Of a DNA stretch of 64,000 nucleotides, positions 1 to 12,700 are shown piece by piece. Position numbers and translations under genes: made by a program. The notes beneath the pieces are model-generated. The model was given only the letters and a program-made list of their open reading frames with translations. It searched no databases and was not told the DNA's origin. Every line of letters begins with the position of its first letter. The first letter of the stretch is position 1. Source of the stretch: Polychytrium aggregatum. Lineage: Eukaryota > Chytridiomycota > Chytridiomycetes > Polychytriales. The DNA lies in the NCBI RefSeq assembly GCF_025602895.1, contig NW_026516218.1:744001-808000 (forward strand). The letters run 5' to 3'.

Positions 1-20
1 TGGCTTGGGAAAGCAAGAGG

Positions 21-386
21 CTAATTCCAGCGGATCCACGAGGATAGCGACCAGCTGCCTGGTCCTGCTTCTGGCCGATCGGGTTTGTTGTGTGCTTCAG
101 CCTTCTGCTGCTCCTGCAGCAGAGACTTCCAGTGCGCTAGCTCGTCTTCCAGTCCACCCAGTCTCTCTGCCGCTTCGAGTTTGTGCTCGGCCTTCTCCAG
201 CCGGGTCCAGACGTACTTGAGGGTGATCAGCGTCAGGGACGAGTATGCCAGGAACTGCGAGAGGGGGCGGCCGTACTTTTGCGAGAACGTCAGCTGTTCC
301 TCGGGCAGGGTGTAGATGGTTCGCCGGATAGATGATCGAGGTGCCGGAATGGCGTGTCGCAGGGCTCGGGTGATATGTGCAGACAT
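21..386 (-). CDS. Small mitochondrial-type membrane protein, unknown
   Basis: Intronless reading frame of 121 residues. I start it at the internal ATG at 386 (MSAHITRALRHAIP) because the residues that follow are rich in Arg and Ser and poor in acids, as in a mitochondrial presequence; the frame stays open upstream to 629 but that part is low-complexity. A single membrane segment (about residues 45-65, FLAYSSLTLITLKYVW) is followed by a charged helical stretch (RLEKAEHKLEAAERL) that looks coiled-coil, and a short tail ending in WIRWN. The layout (presequence, one span, coiled coil) resembles small inner-membrane assembly factors such as the yeast INAC subunits, but I cannot assign a family. 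It lies head to head with a similar small protein at 762. Confidence 0.55.
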   Translation of the reverse strand: MSAHITRALRHAIPAPRSSIRRTIYTLPEEQLTFSQKYGRPLSQFLAYSSLTLITLKYVWTRLEKAEHKLEAAERLGGLEDELAHWKSLLQEQQKAEAHNKPDRPEAGPGSWSLSSWIRWN

Positions 387-761
387 GGGTGTGTGCTGGG
401 CTTGGATGTCGAGGAGGGACGGATGCTTGGGGACGCAGGCCAGGACGATCAGAGATCGGGGAGACTCGATCAGATCCGCCGCGGCGTCGAGCCTGCGACT
501 TTTGGGCTGCCTGTTCCGACGCACAGGCTTTGGCTTTGGCTCTGGCTCGATCAGACAATCCCTCGCCAAACCCACACCGATCGCAGCAGCAACAGCAGCA
601 ACAACAACAGCACCGCCTGCCGCCCGCAAGACCCATCCGATTCTCGCCAGCCGCTTCCTGGTTCAAGACACTCAGTTCGGCGTGAAGCTGCCATTCCAGT
701 CCCGTCGCGGCCTTCGTCTTCTGTCCTATAGCCGAAAACTCAAATACCGCTCTTGTCAGCC
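387..761. promoter_or_regulatory. Divergent intergenic region with CAG/CAA repeat
   Basis: 375 bp separate the two head-to-head genes, so it should hold both promoters. It contains a CAG/CAA run at about 582-612 and a (GGCTTT/GGCTCT)-like stretch near 528-550. I see no clear TATA box. Confidence 0.4.
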
Positions 762-1250
762 ATGAGCTCTTCAAGACTCGGATCGACCTTCCTCGGCAGC
801 ATCGCTCGCACCACAACCCGGTCTCGGCACTCTGCTCGGCTCGCCACGCTGCAGACCCGGCGTGGATATGCCCTGCCTACTGAGATGGCCCCACCAGACG
901 GCACCAACCTGCGCGGCTGGGCTCTGATCGTCCATCGTTCGAAGCAGGGTGCCGAGTTTGTGTACAAGTTCCGGTCGAGTCTCTTCACAGTCATGCTCTG
1001 GATGATCACGGGCTCACTGGCGCTGGAGCTTCGCTGGATCCGGGCGGATGTGCATGAAGAAAAGGAGCTTGCCGACCTGAAGGAGCGCAAGCTGCAGGCC
1101 GAAATCTCAGAGATCCGAGCACAATGCGATCCCGAGTACCGAAATGCGCTCGAAGCCGCTCGCCAACAAGAGGCGATGCAGCGGCTAATCAAGCAGCAAG
1201 AGTTGCAGGAGCGGATCCGACAGAGCCAGGCCAGACGGGAGCAAGGTTAG
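762..1250 (+). CDS. Mitochondrial-type single-span coiled-coil protein, unknown
   Basis: Intronless frame of 162 residues, started at the ATG at 762 (MSSSRLGSTFLGSIARTTTR). The first 40 residues are rich in Arg, Ser and Thr with almost no acids, as in a mitochondrial targeting sequence. A membrane segment follows near residues 75-95 (SSLFTVMLWMITGSLAL), then a long charged helix with heptad character (KELADLKERKLQAEISEI, EAARQQEAMQRLIKQQELQ). Family not recognised. Same overall plan as the divergent neighbour at 386, so the two could act in one inner-membrane process; that is inference only. Confidence 0.6.
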   Translation: MSSSRLGSTFLGSIARTTTRSRHSARLATLQTRRGYALPTEMAPPDGTNLRGWALIVHRSKQGAEFVYKFRSSLFTVMLWMITGSLALELRWIRADVHEEKELADLKERKLQAEISEIRAQCDPEYRNALEAARQQEAMQRLIKQQELQERIRQSQARREQG

Positions 1251-4200
1251 CCTATGCTGGTCGAGGGAGAACCAGTGGACTGTGTGTGGATATCATCACC
1301 AGGACACCATGTCCACGAACCGATTCGATATTGCAGATGCCTCACCGTCCCGATGCATTCTCTCTGAACGCGGGGTGCTGTGTCTTTCGGCCGTCGAGAC
1401 GGATGCAGTTTGCGGAGACTCTGAAACTCGGCTAACATCGCGTCCTGTTCTCGTCCGCGTCTTTCGATCGATCCCAATCCCAATCCCAATCCCGATACCA
1501 GACAAACCAGCCGGGCCCTCTGCAAGCACCGAGTCATCTCCGGCAGCGCAAATCAGAATCTACTAATGCGGGGCACATATCGTACTCTCTCAGATAGGCA
1601 GCCATGGCCGGCTTGTCAGCATATCGATGAGACGGCCGTGTCTCCTGTTGCGGCTCGGCAGCAACAAGCCAAGCAATTCGTAGTAATCTGCTCTGCACAC
1701 TTCCTTCCAGACAGCTCAAATAGACCGAACTCTGTTTTTGCAGTGCCCGATTGTAACTTGTCCAGTGACAGAGAGGGCAGGAGAGGGAAAACATGCATCC
1801 TATCTGACTGCTCCGTGTGCTCCAGCCATCAACACCTCCACCTCTACCCTCTGGCTCCCGGCCCTGGCTGCTGTCTAAATACATTCATGGCAACTAAGTG
1901 TTACCTTGGACTCACTTTATCATTCGGAAACCCTTGTCCGGGACCATTTTTGTTGTCCGCGAGCGCTAGAAGCGTCTGGAGCACTTTGGCGCTTCCCGAC
2001 CTCCCGACACCCACAGTTGCGAGTGCATCCTTGGCCCACTGCTGGCGTGCTTGTAGATAGCCTCTGGCAGCACCAAATAATGTGCTCGAATACTATTTTA
2101 AGCACTGTGTACATCCCAGGACCACAAAAGCTGTCGCTGTCCCGAAGCGTTCCGGTGGCTTGCTCGACACTGCGATCGTGCGCACCGGATAGTCCAGCCG
2201 ATCGAGCGAGCATATGTACGCCAGTTCTGCATCGCCATACTCATCTTGGGCTACAGGAGATCGACATGTAGAACATCTTCCGCTCCCAGCCAGGCTGGCA
2301 TACTGTCGGACGGTGTCGGGATGGGTGTGAGCACTGCAAGCGAGCGAGCGAGCGAGTCAGCAAACGGGGCGTGAGGCGCAGCCGTTGGTGAGCAGTCTCC
2401 CCAATACCACACACCGACCAGATCGCCTCTGCCCCGGACAGCCTGAACCTGTGGCGGATCCATGCAGGTCATTATGGCTTTGATGCTGGTGGCCGTGTGC
2501 TGCCACAGAGGAGCTGCGGCTGGTTGACTGGCTGGCTGACGGACTGGCTAGCTGGCTGGCTGGCTTGGCCGCCTGGATCCCAATCTGCAGAGATCCGTGG
2601 GAGTACTCGACGCCAGCGCCATCGGATTCCCTCGGTCCCCAACCCTTTCGCCTATCGAAGCAATACATATCCTGAGCCGTCCAGCGTGGACCGCATGTTG
2701 CCAACCAGTGTTATTGGCATCACGGGAACAGACGCATGGTATGGACAGCTATCACCAACAACATTTTGATCTTGACCATCGATGCCACTGCTACCCTCAA
2801 CTAGTCGCAACCTCATGTAAGTGCGTGAATATCGAGCCCACATTCGCTTTTTTTTTGGGGGGGGGAACTAGACCGACGACGCTGGTGATATGGCCCGTGT
2901 GTGCTTTGTCTGAACAGCGGTCACCTGGTCCTTTTGTTGGACGAAAGGGGGATCCACATACACTATGACGCATCACCTGGTGGCCAATGAGACGAGCCCG
3001 GTTTTGCCCGTCGGTGTTATAGTGATGTGAACCAATTGAGTTGCACGGATTTATCCCTTGGGTGGGGTCCGGCCGCCGATTCTGCGGTTTGTTCCCAGCG
3101 GCTCGTTGATGGACACGGCTCGCCGAGCACTGCAACGCCCTCTGCGCTCCTCTTCTTGCTCCTCCCCCGACGGCTCTCTAGTCGAGATAGTGCCCTTGGA
3201 CAGCCCTGGCAACCCGCTCAAGATGAACTCACTCGAGCCCTCCTGATCGCCGTCTGCCTCCACACCACGAGGACCCCTGGGTTATGGGCTGTGATTCGAT
3301 CGATCGAGCAAGGCTGCTCCGACATGCTGCGCCTGGTCAGCCCGTTCTGGTCCTCATACAGCCGTGGCGTGTCAAGTTGCCCCAGATTTGCTTGGGCTCG
3401 TCCTGCCGCCGTCTCTCTTCTTGGATCGGCAACGGCCGTGTTGAGGGTCTCCATTTGCAACCGTGCTCCACTATACGTCCAATCGCCTCTGCCTCATTAC
3501 TCCACATCCTTGCAGCGCCGCACCATCCCATCTTCATATTGTCGCATCGCCGTATTGTTGCATCGCCGCAGCCTGCGCTGCTGAGCACCGCCAGCAAGGC
3601 GGCAGGTATCCGATGGCTCTGAGCTGCTCTTGGGAGGGCGGCAGAGTGTCTGTCGGATGCCGAGTCGTTGAGGGGAGCCTGTTTGCTGCCCCTGGGCACG
3701 AACGATGCGAGCCTCTATATTGGGCTGGATACAGGATGCTGGGTGCCGGATAACAAATATGCATAAAAAAGCGGAATGCAAATCGCGGGTTGTGGCTGCT
3801 GGTGGCTCACCCAAGTTCTCTGTTGCTGCGTCGATCACGGCTGCATCAAAGCCGGCCGATGCTTTCGCTAACAACAGTCTGACCGCAAATGTTGGGCTCG
3901 ACGATGGAGTAGGGCTTGATGAGATGGGCTTGATGTGCGCTTTGTTTTCGATTCTGTCTTTCTCTTGGAATAGGTATCGGGTGAGCAGGGCTTGCTCTGG
4001 ACACCAAGTGCCCCGACAGCCAACTCGACAGTGCTTGTGATCGTCTATGATCTCGGCTCCTGGAAGTATCCTCCTTCTCGGACAAATGTACTGCAATTCT
4101 ACACGACTGCTCTGACGTACTGGCTGATAGGTCGCGAGGCTGCGGAAGCTGGGAGGTATCTGTAGGGGCATGTGTGCAGCGAGTTAGCTGCCTGTCTGTT

Positions 4201-4595
4201 CCAGCTGCTGTCTGCTCCACTCTAGCATCAGTCGTCTCGATTGTGACGAGCGACCGAGTGAATGGGCGAGGCCTGGTCCGACGGACGTAGGGTGGATCGA
4301 AAGGAGTATAGAACGTCCAAGAAGAACATCGGCAGTAATGGACAGTAGCGAACGAACGAACCGCAGCGATACGGCGGGCAAAGCAGAGAGATTGGGTGAC
4401 GACGTGGGCGGCCGCAAATCGTCAGAGAGACGACAGCGGCTGGAGAGTGGAACGCTTTTTTCCTTCCCTTGGCGAGCCTAACGACTTTACCGACCCTCCA
4501 AGCAGCAGACGCTCGCCACTTGACTCCAAGGAGCTCGCTCATCCCCCCCTTTCAACCCGCATCGACAACGCACTAACCTTTGCCCGAACAAGGGC
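1251..4595. other. Gene-poor region, no supported gene
   Basis: 3.3 kb between two convergent genes. Open frames here are short, lack splice-compatible continuations and show no family resemblance. It holds a (CCCAAT)-type repeat near 1470-1500, a T-run followed directly by a G-run near 2849-2866, and nothing tRNA-like that I can see. Confidence 0.4.
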
Positions 4596-7015
4596 TCATC
4601 TTGGCTCGCTTGGCAGGGGCTTGAGCGGGACGTTGCGTCTCCGCATTCGCTCCTCCTTCACCGGTTGGACCTTTCGGACGATTCGGACCACGCCTTGATC
4701 GACCAAGTATCGAGTCAGCGGCGTGATCTCTGGAAGTGGAGGGGCATTGCCGAGTCAAGACAACGATGGAGCCGGTGGTTTCGAGGAAGTTGGCAGGCAG
4801 CAGCGATGTGAGAGGCAGCAGAGCAAGTGCGATGGTAAGAAACACGTCCGTCAGATCGTCGATATGACATCATTATGACAAACCAGCAGCAACATCGCCA
4901 ACCGCGGCCACCGATCCAGGCGAGCGGCTCCATTCTGTTTGACGCTCTTCTCGCCACTACCCCACACATTCCCCTCGTGCCGAGCAGCATGCTCCTGCTG
5001 CACTGCCCTTGCGTCTCCACCAGCGCCAAGAGCTTGAATCCCGCAAGCCAACCAAGTTACGTACTTGCCATGCCCGGAAAGGTTCTCCAGCTGTGCGATG
5101 TGAATACCTCCGACAGGATCGAGGTGAGCACGACGGGACATGGACAAGAGCTGTGCCTGTGATATCAAATGGCGGGATACCGGTTATCGCCACCAGGGAC
5201 AGGTGAGCAGCGGTGAAGGTGGAGAGAGAGAGAGAAGACGTTCGGGGTCAGAAACCAAGCACAATGAGCCGCTGTACGAGCAAAGTATACTGACACCCGT
5301 AACGCGGCTCGCCTGACCAGCGGGCATGCGCCGTGACTGCTGCACACAACTCGCAATCCTGGAACTGCAGACCGATCCTCCTATCGATGTTGAGCAGCGG
5401 CAGTTGCCTCCGGAAGACACAAACGAACAGTCTCGCTCCAATGCACTTCTGCCCTCCATCCACCAGAGGCCTGAGCCAGCAATGCCCCTTGTCTCGACCG
5501 CACAGCCCGACTCTCACACAACGACCCGTCAGCTGGCGAGCATGGAACGTAACGTACAAATGCAGATCCACAAGCGTGAATTGCAGCCGGAACGACCCCT
5601 CCATGCGGACGCACAGGTTTCCAAAGACAAAGAAGACGCCCATGGCCTGGTCAAGTCCTCGAGCAAAGTAACTGGGCGACACGAGACTGCCAAAGAGCGT
5701 TGTGATGGCTCTGGTAGCGTTGCGATCGCGGCTCCGGTTCCCGCGGCTCTGTTCGTCCGAGTTGGTCTCTGCAACAGAAGAAGGTGGGCCTTCGAGAGCG
5801 GTAGGATCGTGGGGTGACGGGTCAAGCGGCGCAGGATTCAGTGCATTGGATGTTGGTCTCGAGGTATTGCGCGGCTGGTTGAGTTGGCTGGAGTGCTCGG
5901 GAGTTGGCATCCGCTGTTGATATTCGGAACGGTCTCCTTGATGATCCTGCAGCTCAAGTGACGGCCGAGGGCTTGCCGACTCGGACGAGTCTGGAGATGC
6001 CGAAGCAGAGGCAGAGGACCATCTTGCGGCAGGACTGGAAGTGGACGATATGGCCGGGATCGAAGAATCAATGCGAAACTGAGAAAGGCCAGGCACAGAG
6101 TCAGCCGGCCTTGGTGGCGAAAATATTGTTGTGAGATCTTGAGTTCCGTCGGCGGAGAAGAGCCTGGCATGGACGACGAAGCTGCTGGCGACGGCGAGAG
6201 CATCTGTGCCTCCTCTGTGGGCGACACAGGGCCGAGACAAGCCAGATGATAGAAGATTGACGATTGGAGGACGGATGATGTTAGAGGATGGTAAACGATG
6301 ATAGGAGATGGTGGACGTGGAAATCGGAGGTAAGAGGACAAGAAGCCCGTCGACGCAAGAATGTACTCGCGGTGTTGGTTGTTTGGCATCAGAGAACAAG
6401 CCAGTTCCGGACCGCTTATTGACAGTCTTCGATCAATTGATGCTGTCTCTCCTCACAACCCAAGGCCCATCGACGCTATGCGTCAAATCTTGGCAGGTAC
6501 CGATCGAAGCGACCCAGGGATCGATGCAGCAGACCCAAGAGCTATTTACCCTTTGATCTCCTTACCGTCGCCGGTAATGTACGAAAGCTGCAGCACCGGG
6601 ACAGGATTTATCGGGCGGCCCGATACTGTGGTAACATAGCCGGAAGTGCGAACGTGCTCTGGCTGCTCCAGAATTCTAAGCTTATACTGTATCGGATAGA
6701 CAATTGTCGCAAAACAAAATGCAACGGTCGGGCGTTAGTACTGCCTCACCCCTCATCGCCGCGACCGCTTCAGACCATCAACACTCCATGATCGCCAGGG
6801 CCAACGCCAATGTCAGGATGGAGCAGCAGGCAGCAGGCAGCAGGCGGTCGCATGGGATCCACATTCCGGCGAAAACGATATGCGATTGTCCGCGAGGAGG
6901 CAAGCAGAACGCCGTTGGAGTGGACAGACGAGGCAATTGAACAATGCCGCGACAGCGATCATATGTAGACACTGACTGCATATTGCCGAGCCAGATGGAT
7001 ATGGACACTTACCAT
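4596..7015 (-). CDS. Velvet-domain transcriptional regulator
   Basis: Five exons by splice signals and phase: 7015-7013, 6686-6566, 6203-5558, 5150-5065 (or from 5156), 4729-4596; 329 residues. The product begins MYKLRILEQPEHVRTSGY, matching the start of the velvet fold (QP.RAR..G). It continues with RPINPVPVLQLSY (family: RPIDPPPIVQL), FVVHARLFSADG, MGVFFVFGNLCVRMEGSFR (family: FF.F.DLSVR.EG.FRL), then SEVF...RTFPGMA and ITPLTRYLVDQGV, the family C-terminal signature. About 150 low-complexity residues rich in Ser and Pro interrupt the domain between strands, as in VelB-type members. Velvet proteins are NF-kB-like DNA-binding regulators of development and secondary metabolism. Which subfamily this is (VosA, VelB, other) I cannot say. 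The first exon is just the ATG. Confidence 0.85.
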
Positions 7016-7168
7016 GGATATGATTGTCCAGGAACAGGATACGACGGCAGCGATCGAGGAGGCCTAATCGAGAGGCAAGTTGGGTAGTAAGGCTAGTGGG
7101 GCAGGAGCCGAAAGTTGAGTCCGACGAGAGATCTGGGACGACTGGGTCGGGAGCCCAATAGCGAGCCT

Positions 7169-7182
7169 CTATATACCATTGG
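7169..7182 (-). promoter_or_regulatory. Probable CCAAT-TATA core promoter of velvet gene
   Basis: Reading on the minus strand, CCAAT (7182-7178) is followed three bases later by TATATAG (7175-7169), about 155 bp before the ATG at 7015. Position and order fit a core promoter. The unusually close CCAAT-TATA spacing could be chance. Confidence 0.35.
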
Positions 7183-9722
7183 GGGTATTAATGGCACCGG
7201 GCGCTGTGGTGCCGCGGCATCGCGCAAGGCTGCAGCAGAACACCCCGGATACCAACAAGCGAGCGAAGGCAGCGCAACCAAAGCCATGGAGGCTCGAGCT
7301 GAAGCTGAGGTTGAGGTGTGCAGCGGTGCCGGATATTTACGCTGGAGAGCAGGAAGCGAGCGTACCTCTCGGGTGAACAGGAACGGCGGACGAGGGCTTT
7401 GATGGTGCGATCCAAAAGCGTGGGCCAGGAGCAGGCGATGCGGTTGGGCGGGAGCGACAGGGACGAGATGGCGATGCGACAAGGCGGCGATCAGCAGAGA
7501 TGCTGCTCAGCACAAGACGATGTTCCCGACGATGCAAGGCGACAGGGCGATAGCGCTGCAGATGGGCGGAGAGCAGGACGCCGGGAGGTGCAGACACGCA
7601 AGCGACAGGTCGAAGGGCGCCTGGGGAGCGGCCCCAACAGCAATTCCCCACCACAGACGCGGCGATTGCGCATCGGCCCACCGGGCGGCAAGCCATCGGC
7701 GACACAGGCAACGGCATGGACAGAATCAGCATCGCCAAGGTGCAAACAGAGCCGACAGAACCGACAGAACCGACAGAACCGACGGAATCAACAAGCACCA
7801 GCGCTAGCACAGTATCGACAGGCGCTGACAGCATCCACTAAAGCTGTGGGCTGGAAAATGGTAAGCCCCGCCAGCATCCGCGTGTAACCGCGAGGGATTG
7901 GCCCGCCTGGGCCCTTTGCCGCGGCCAGCCAATAGGCTCGGCTCTTTTTATCCACGTCCGCCACTCAGAGCCAGAGCGGTTTGCCCCTCTGGATTGGGCC
8001 GGCCCTGCGATGGCGCGCCGCTGCGTGAATGGGGCACGGGTCCGCTTGCTAGCCCTGGTGCGGGTGAGCGCGGATCCCGAGAGCGGACCGCCTCCGCCGC
8101 TGCTGCCGCCGTAGCTGTTGCTGCCGTCGATGCTGGTGGTGAATGTGTGGTTATCCCCCTCATCGATGTCGCTGATACGGCCCGATGCCCACGTTGATGC
8201 CGCACCGCTGCTGCCGACAGCGTTGTCCTCTGTCTATCCCTCCGACACCCATATCGACATGCCTGGCCCGTGTCATTCCATGCCGCCGACGTGCACGGAC
8301 AGCGGCGTCGTACCACCGTGTGCACCTGGTTCGCGGGCAGCGGCCGCTGGTCACAGTCCCGCCGGTCTTTGGCACAACCCAGCTCGCCGCCGAGAACGTG
8401 GCCTCGCTCATGAGACCGGCCCGCAGATCCCAGTGCAGACGCTCGAGGCATGTTCTTCGAGACGATCGCTGCCCCTCATGGCGACCATGCGACGCACTTC
8501 CGTCGTGGGCAGCATCCGCAGGACCATCGCCCAGCGTTTCTGCGGATGCTTGGCGCCATGGCAAAGCGCCATGGCGAAGCGGCTCCGCTGCTGCTTTGGT
8601 CATCGTGGCGGCCTGGCATCGCCGTCCGGGAGTCAAAGGCGCCAAGCGGGTTCCTCCGCTGGATCCCGGTGTCAGCAGTGCGCCCGGCGATGCTGACGAG
8701 CAGATTTGCAGCGGCTGTCTTGGGACTGGGATGCTCAGACGAAAGTCGACGTCGCCAGCGGCGGTGCATCTGCGACAAGCGACCAACCATTTGCTACCAG
8801 CGGGCACGGACAACTGATCATTTCAATGTCCAGGCGGTCTGGGCGGTCTGGGATGTCGGGTGCTGCGATCCCACCCCCACACAGGGCAGGATGGTGCATG
8901 TGTGCTGGGCGGGATCCTCGTGGGATCCTCGCAGAATCGCAAGACGGCGGAGAGCAGACCCCATGCAATATGTTGCTGCATGTCGGGACAGGCCCTCCCC
9001 TGATCCTGGCTTCTCGTCTTCCCAGTACCGCTCGGGGAACCCACTGTGCAACCCAGAAGGAGCTTGTCGCCTGCAGAGATGCATCCAGCCCAGGGACAGA
9101 CGCCAGCTGTGCTCGCACAATCGACCGACCCTGCCGGATCTGCGGCGGACGACCAGGTCCATGTCTGGATTGGCTGCAGCGTCGTCTGCCGAGCCCAGCT
9201 CTCTTCCTTCAGCGCTCCTCCCAGTCCATGGCATCGCTCGCACCGTCGGTGACGCCTGGCTTCTGGCACCAAACAGATCGAGCAGCCGCAGCAACAGCAG
9301 GAGGTCTGCGGCTCTGGTCCAAGTCGCCGATCCACCTGCAGCTCTGGTTCAAGTCGCTGGCCTATTTGCAGTCGAGACCTTGCCTCCACATGCCATCTGG
9401 GTCTGCTGCCCACCACATGGCTGCCCTCGCTGCTCATGACCACCATCCCTCCGCACTTCCGTTTTTCCTCGCGCCGACTCGCATTCTGTCGGTCTGGCCA
9501 GCCTCCTCACGTGAAGTTTGCACATGCCTGGTTCGCCCAAGCGGGAGCCGCTGTTGATCCAGGGCCAGGGCCAGGATGGCCTATTTATTCTCCCGACCAT
9601 CGACCCATTCTTGACCATTTTGCACCCGCCTATATCCTCCCTCACGACCCGATCGGTTCCTTGCGCGCTCCAAGAACCGCTCGCTCGCTCCCTAAACTCG
9701 CTTCAAATACACACGACGTATC
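7183..9722. other. Unresolved region between divergent velvet and MFE2 genes
   Basis: 2.5 kb with several overlapping GC-rich open frames on both strands, none recognisable and none with a convincing exon chain. Holds four copies of a 9-bp unit (ACCGACAGA) near 7750-7790. A TATTTA motif near 9579 lies about 140 bp before the MFE2 ATG and may be its TATA box. A small basic open frame near 8480-8696 (MATMRRTSVVGSIRRTIAQR) may be a first exon but has no supported continuation. Confidence 0.3.
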
Positions 9723-12700
9723 ATGTCCAGTGCCCTTCGCTTCGATAACCGAGTTGTCGTCATCACCGGCGCCGGAGGAGGTGAGCATTCCTCAGTGACC
9801 TGCGTCTGGAAGCTGGGGCGAGTGGTTGTTCTGGCTGGCCGGAGGAGTCACTGGCCCGAAGACCTGCCTGCCTGCAAGGCCCTCACCGTCTGGAGATGCG
9901 CTCATGCAACCCATTTGCTGACCCTCGTCTCGCATCCACGATGTATAGGTCTCGGAAAGGTATGGTGTTCATGGCGCATTTGACTCGGCTCGTCTGGTCT
10001 TGGCCGTATCTTCCCAACGCTTGCACTTTGGCTGCTTGAACGGGCTCGTCGGCAACGGCATAAAATCTACCGAGTCCCTGGCATTGACGCGGCATCTTGC
10101 TTCTGCATTTCTGCATCGCCATTTGGCGTTGTCTTGTTTCGTCTCTCCAGGTCTACGCCCTCTTCTTTGCCTCTCGTGGTAAGTTATTTCAAGCCGCTAC
10201 TACCTTCGGGTCGATGGCCCAGCCCTTTAGATCCCAGCCTCACGCACTGCATCGCCAAAATATGCAAGGAGGGATGCCACAGCTCTGACTCGTGCCTTGC
10301 TGTTGAACAGGCGCTTCCGTGGTGGTGAACGATCTCGGACAGGTAAGCCTGCCACTCGGTTCTGTGGCCCTTGAGAGCCCTGTCGTCACAGTACCGCCAT
10401 CGGGTACAGTCGCCCGGACAATTCTCAGAGCATCTATTGCCGATCCGCCCTGGCCTGCTCGTCGCATGTGCGGAATCAATGATCGTGTGGTGACTCACGC
10501 TGCTTCCATGTACCCTTTGCTCTCTGAAGGCTGCCGATGCTGTCGTCGCCGAGATCACCAAGGCTGGCGGAAAGGCCATTGCCGACCACCACAGCGTCGA
10601 AGATGGCGACAAGATTGTCCAGGCGGCTCTGGCGGCCTTTGGCCGCATCGATATCGTCATCAACAATGCTGGGTAAGCCTGGGTCTGGCAACTTCTGCTG
10701 CCGCCGTTGTCGCGGCCGCCATCGACGTCGTCGCTGACCAACACTGTATCATCCAGTATCCTCCGCGACAAGTCCTTCTCTCGCATGTCCGATGCGGAGT
10801 GGGATAGCGTCCACGCCGTCCATGTCCGCGGCTCCTACAAGGTGACCAAGGCTGCGTGGGACCATTTCGTCAAGCAAAAATACGGCCGGTAAGTCCACAG
10901 CAGCGCTGCTTTCGAATGTGGGTGCAGAGACGCAATCGTGGATCGTCCGGCGTATCCCTGATGGCTAACTCGGTCGCGGATGCTCGGGTTCCAGAGTCAT
11001 CAACACTGCTTCGGCGGCAGGCATCTACGGCAACTTTGGCCAGGCCAACTACAGCTCCGGTATGCGCATGTGCAGCCCTGTGCCGACCGTCTGTGCAGCC
11101 CTGTGCCGACCGCCTGGACAGATAGATGGTGGTAGTGCACTACCAGCCTTGCGGTTTGCTGGGTCGGGAGCCACCTCTATGCTTGGCCGGTAGCTCAATC
11201 GCTGACGCATTCCGTGCTTGATCGCACAATCCCGTCTCGCCTTCCAGCCAAGCTCGCTCTCCATGGCTTTACCATGACCCTTGCCCGCGAAGGCGCCAGA
11301 AACAACATCCATGTCAACACCATTGCTCCCCTGGCCGCCTCGCGCATGACCGAGACGGTGATGCCACCCGAGATCCTCAACAGTCTCAAGCCCGAGTACA
11401 TTGTGCCTCTTGTTGCCTATCTCTGCCACGAGTCCACGGCCGAGAACGGCGGCATCTTCGAGCTCGGGGCTGGCTTTGTTTCCAAGCTCCGCCGCGAACG
11501 CTCTCGCGGTGTCGTCTTCAAGGCCGACTCCAGCTTCACTCCTGGAGCCGTCGCCGCCCGATGGAAGGAGATCTGCGATTTTAACCAGCCTGAATACCCC
11601 AACTCTATTACCGACACCGATTGGATGTCCCTGCTCGACAAGGCCAAGCATCTGCAGACCAACGCGCAGTCGGCCAGCGACCTGAGATTCGATGATCGAG
11701 TCGTGCTCGTCACCGGCGCCGGTGCTGGTCTGGGTCGCGCCTACTCTCTTCTGTTTGGCAAGGTAACTGGCTGGGTTGTCTGAGATTGTTTTTGGCGCAT
11801 CAACTGCCGGCCCTGTCGTGAGTCAGTGAACCGTGGTCGTATTTTTTCCATCGGAGCTGTGGGGCTCTGCTGGCAAAATGTTATCTTCGCCGCGCCGCCG
11901 ATCGCTAACATGGCTGGCTCCTTCATGTCTGCCTCCAACCCAGCTTGGTGCCTCCGTTGTCGTCAACGATCTCGGTGCTCCCGCTGCCGAAAAGGTTGCC
12001 CAGGAGATCCGCGCCGCGGGCGGCAAGGCCATGGTCGTTGCCGGCTCTGTTGAGAACGGCGAGCAGATTGTCCAGGCCGTGATCGACGCCTTTGGCCGCA
12101 TCGATGTCGTCGTGAACAATGCCGGCATCCTTCGAGACCGCTCGTTTGCTCGCATGACCGACAACGAATGGGACCTGGTCTACAACATCCATCTCCGCGG
12201 CACCTACAAGGTCACTCGGGCTGCCTGGGGCCACATGCTCAAGCAAAAGTACGGCCGCATCATCAACACCTGCTCGGCCGTCGGTCTCTACGGCAACTTT
12301 GGACAAGCCAACTACAGTGCTGGTGAGTATTTTATTGGACTGGTGTTCCTGTCTGTATCTGCTTGGGAGTGTGTCTCTATCGATCTGTGATTGGGTTCGC
12401 ACCGATGTCCGATCGGACACGGCTCCTGCTCGACGTGAAGATCCTCATGCTCCAACTCACATCCAACTTTGTGGCTAACACCGACTGATACTGACGGACC
12501 CATCCATTCGCTCCCTGACACCCACCTGCATTTCAGCCAAGGCCGGTATCCTTGCCCTAACCAACACCCTTGCGCTCGAGGGCCAGAAGCACAACATCAT
12601 CTGCAACACCATTGCTCCCAACGCCGGCACGGCCATGACGGCCACCATCCTGCCGCCTGAGGTTGTCGAGGCTCTCAAGCCCGACTACGTCGCGCCGCTG

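Noticed and set aside
2849-2866. T-run followed by G-run as a regulatory element
   Set aside because: Simple homopolymers without context; may also be length-variable or sequencing-sensitive.
8450-9557. Long overlapping plus-strand frames upstream of MFE2
   Set aside because: GC-rich, Arg/Ala/Ser-biased, open on both strands together, with no conserved motif.
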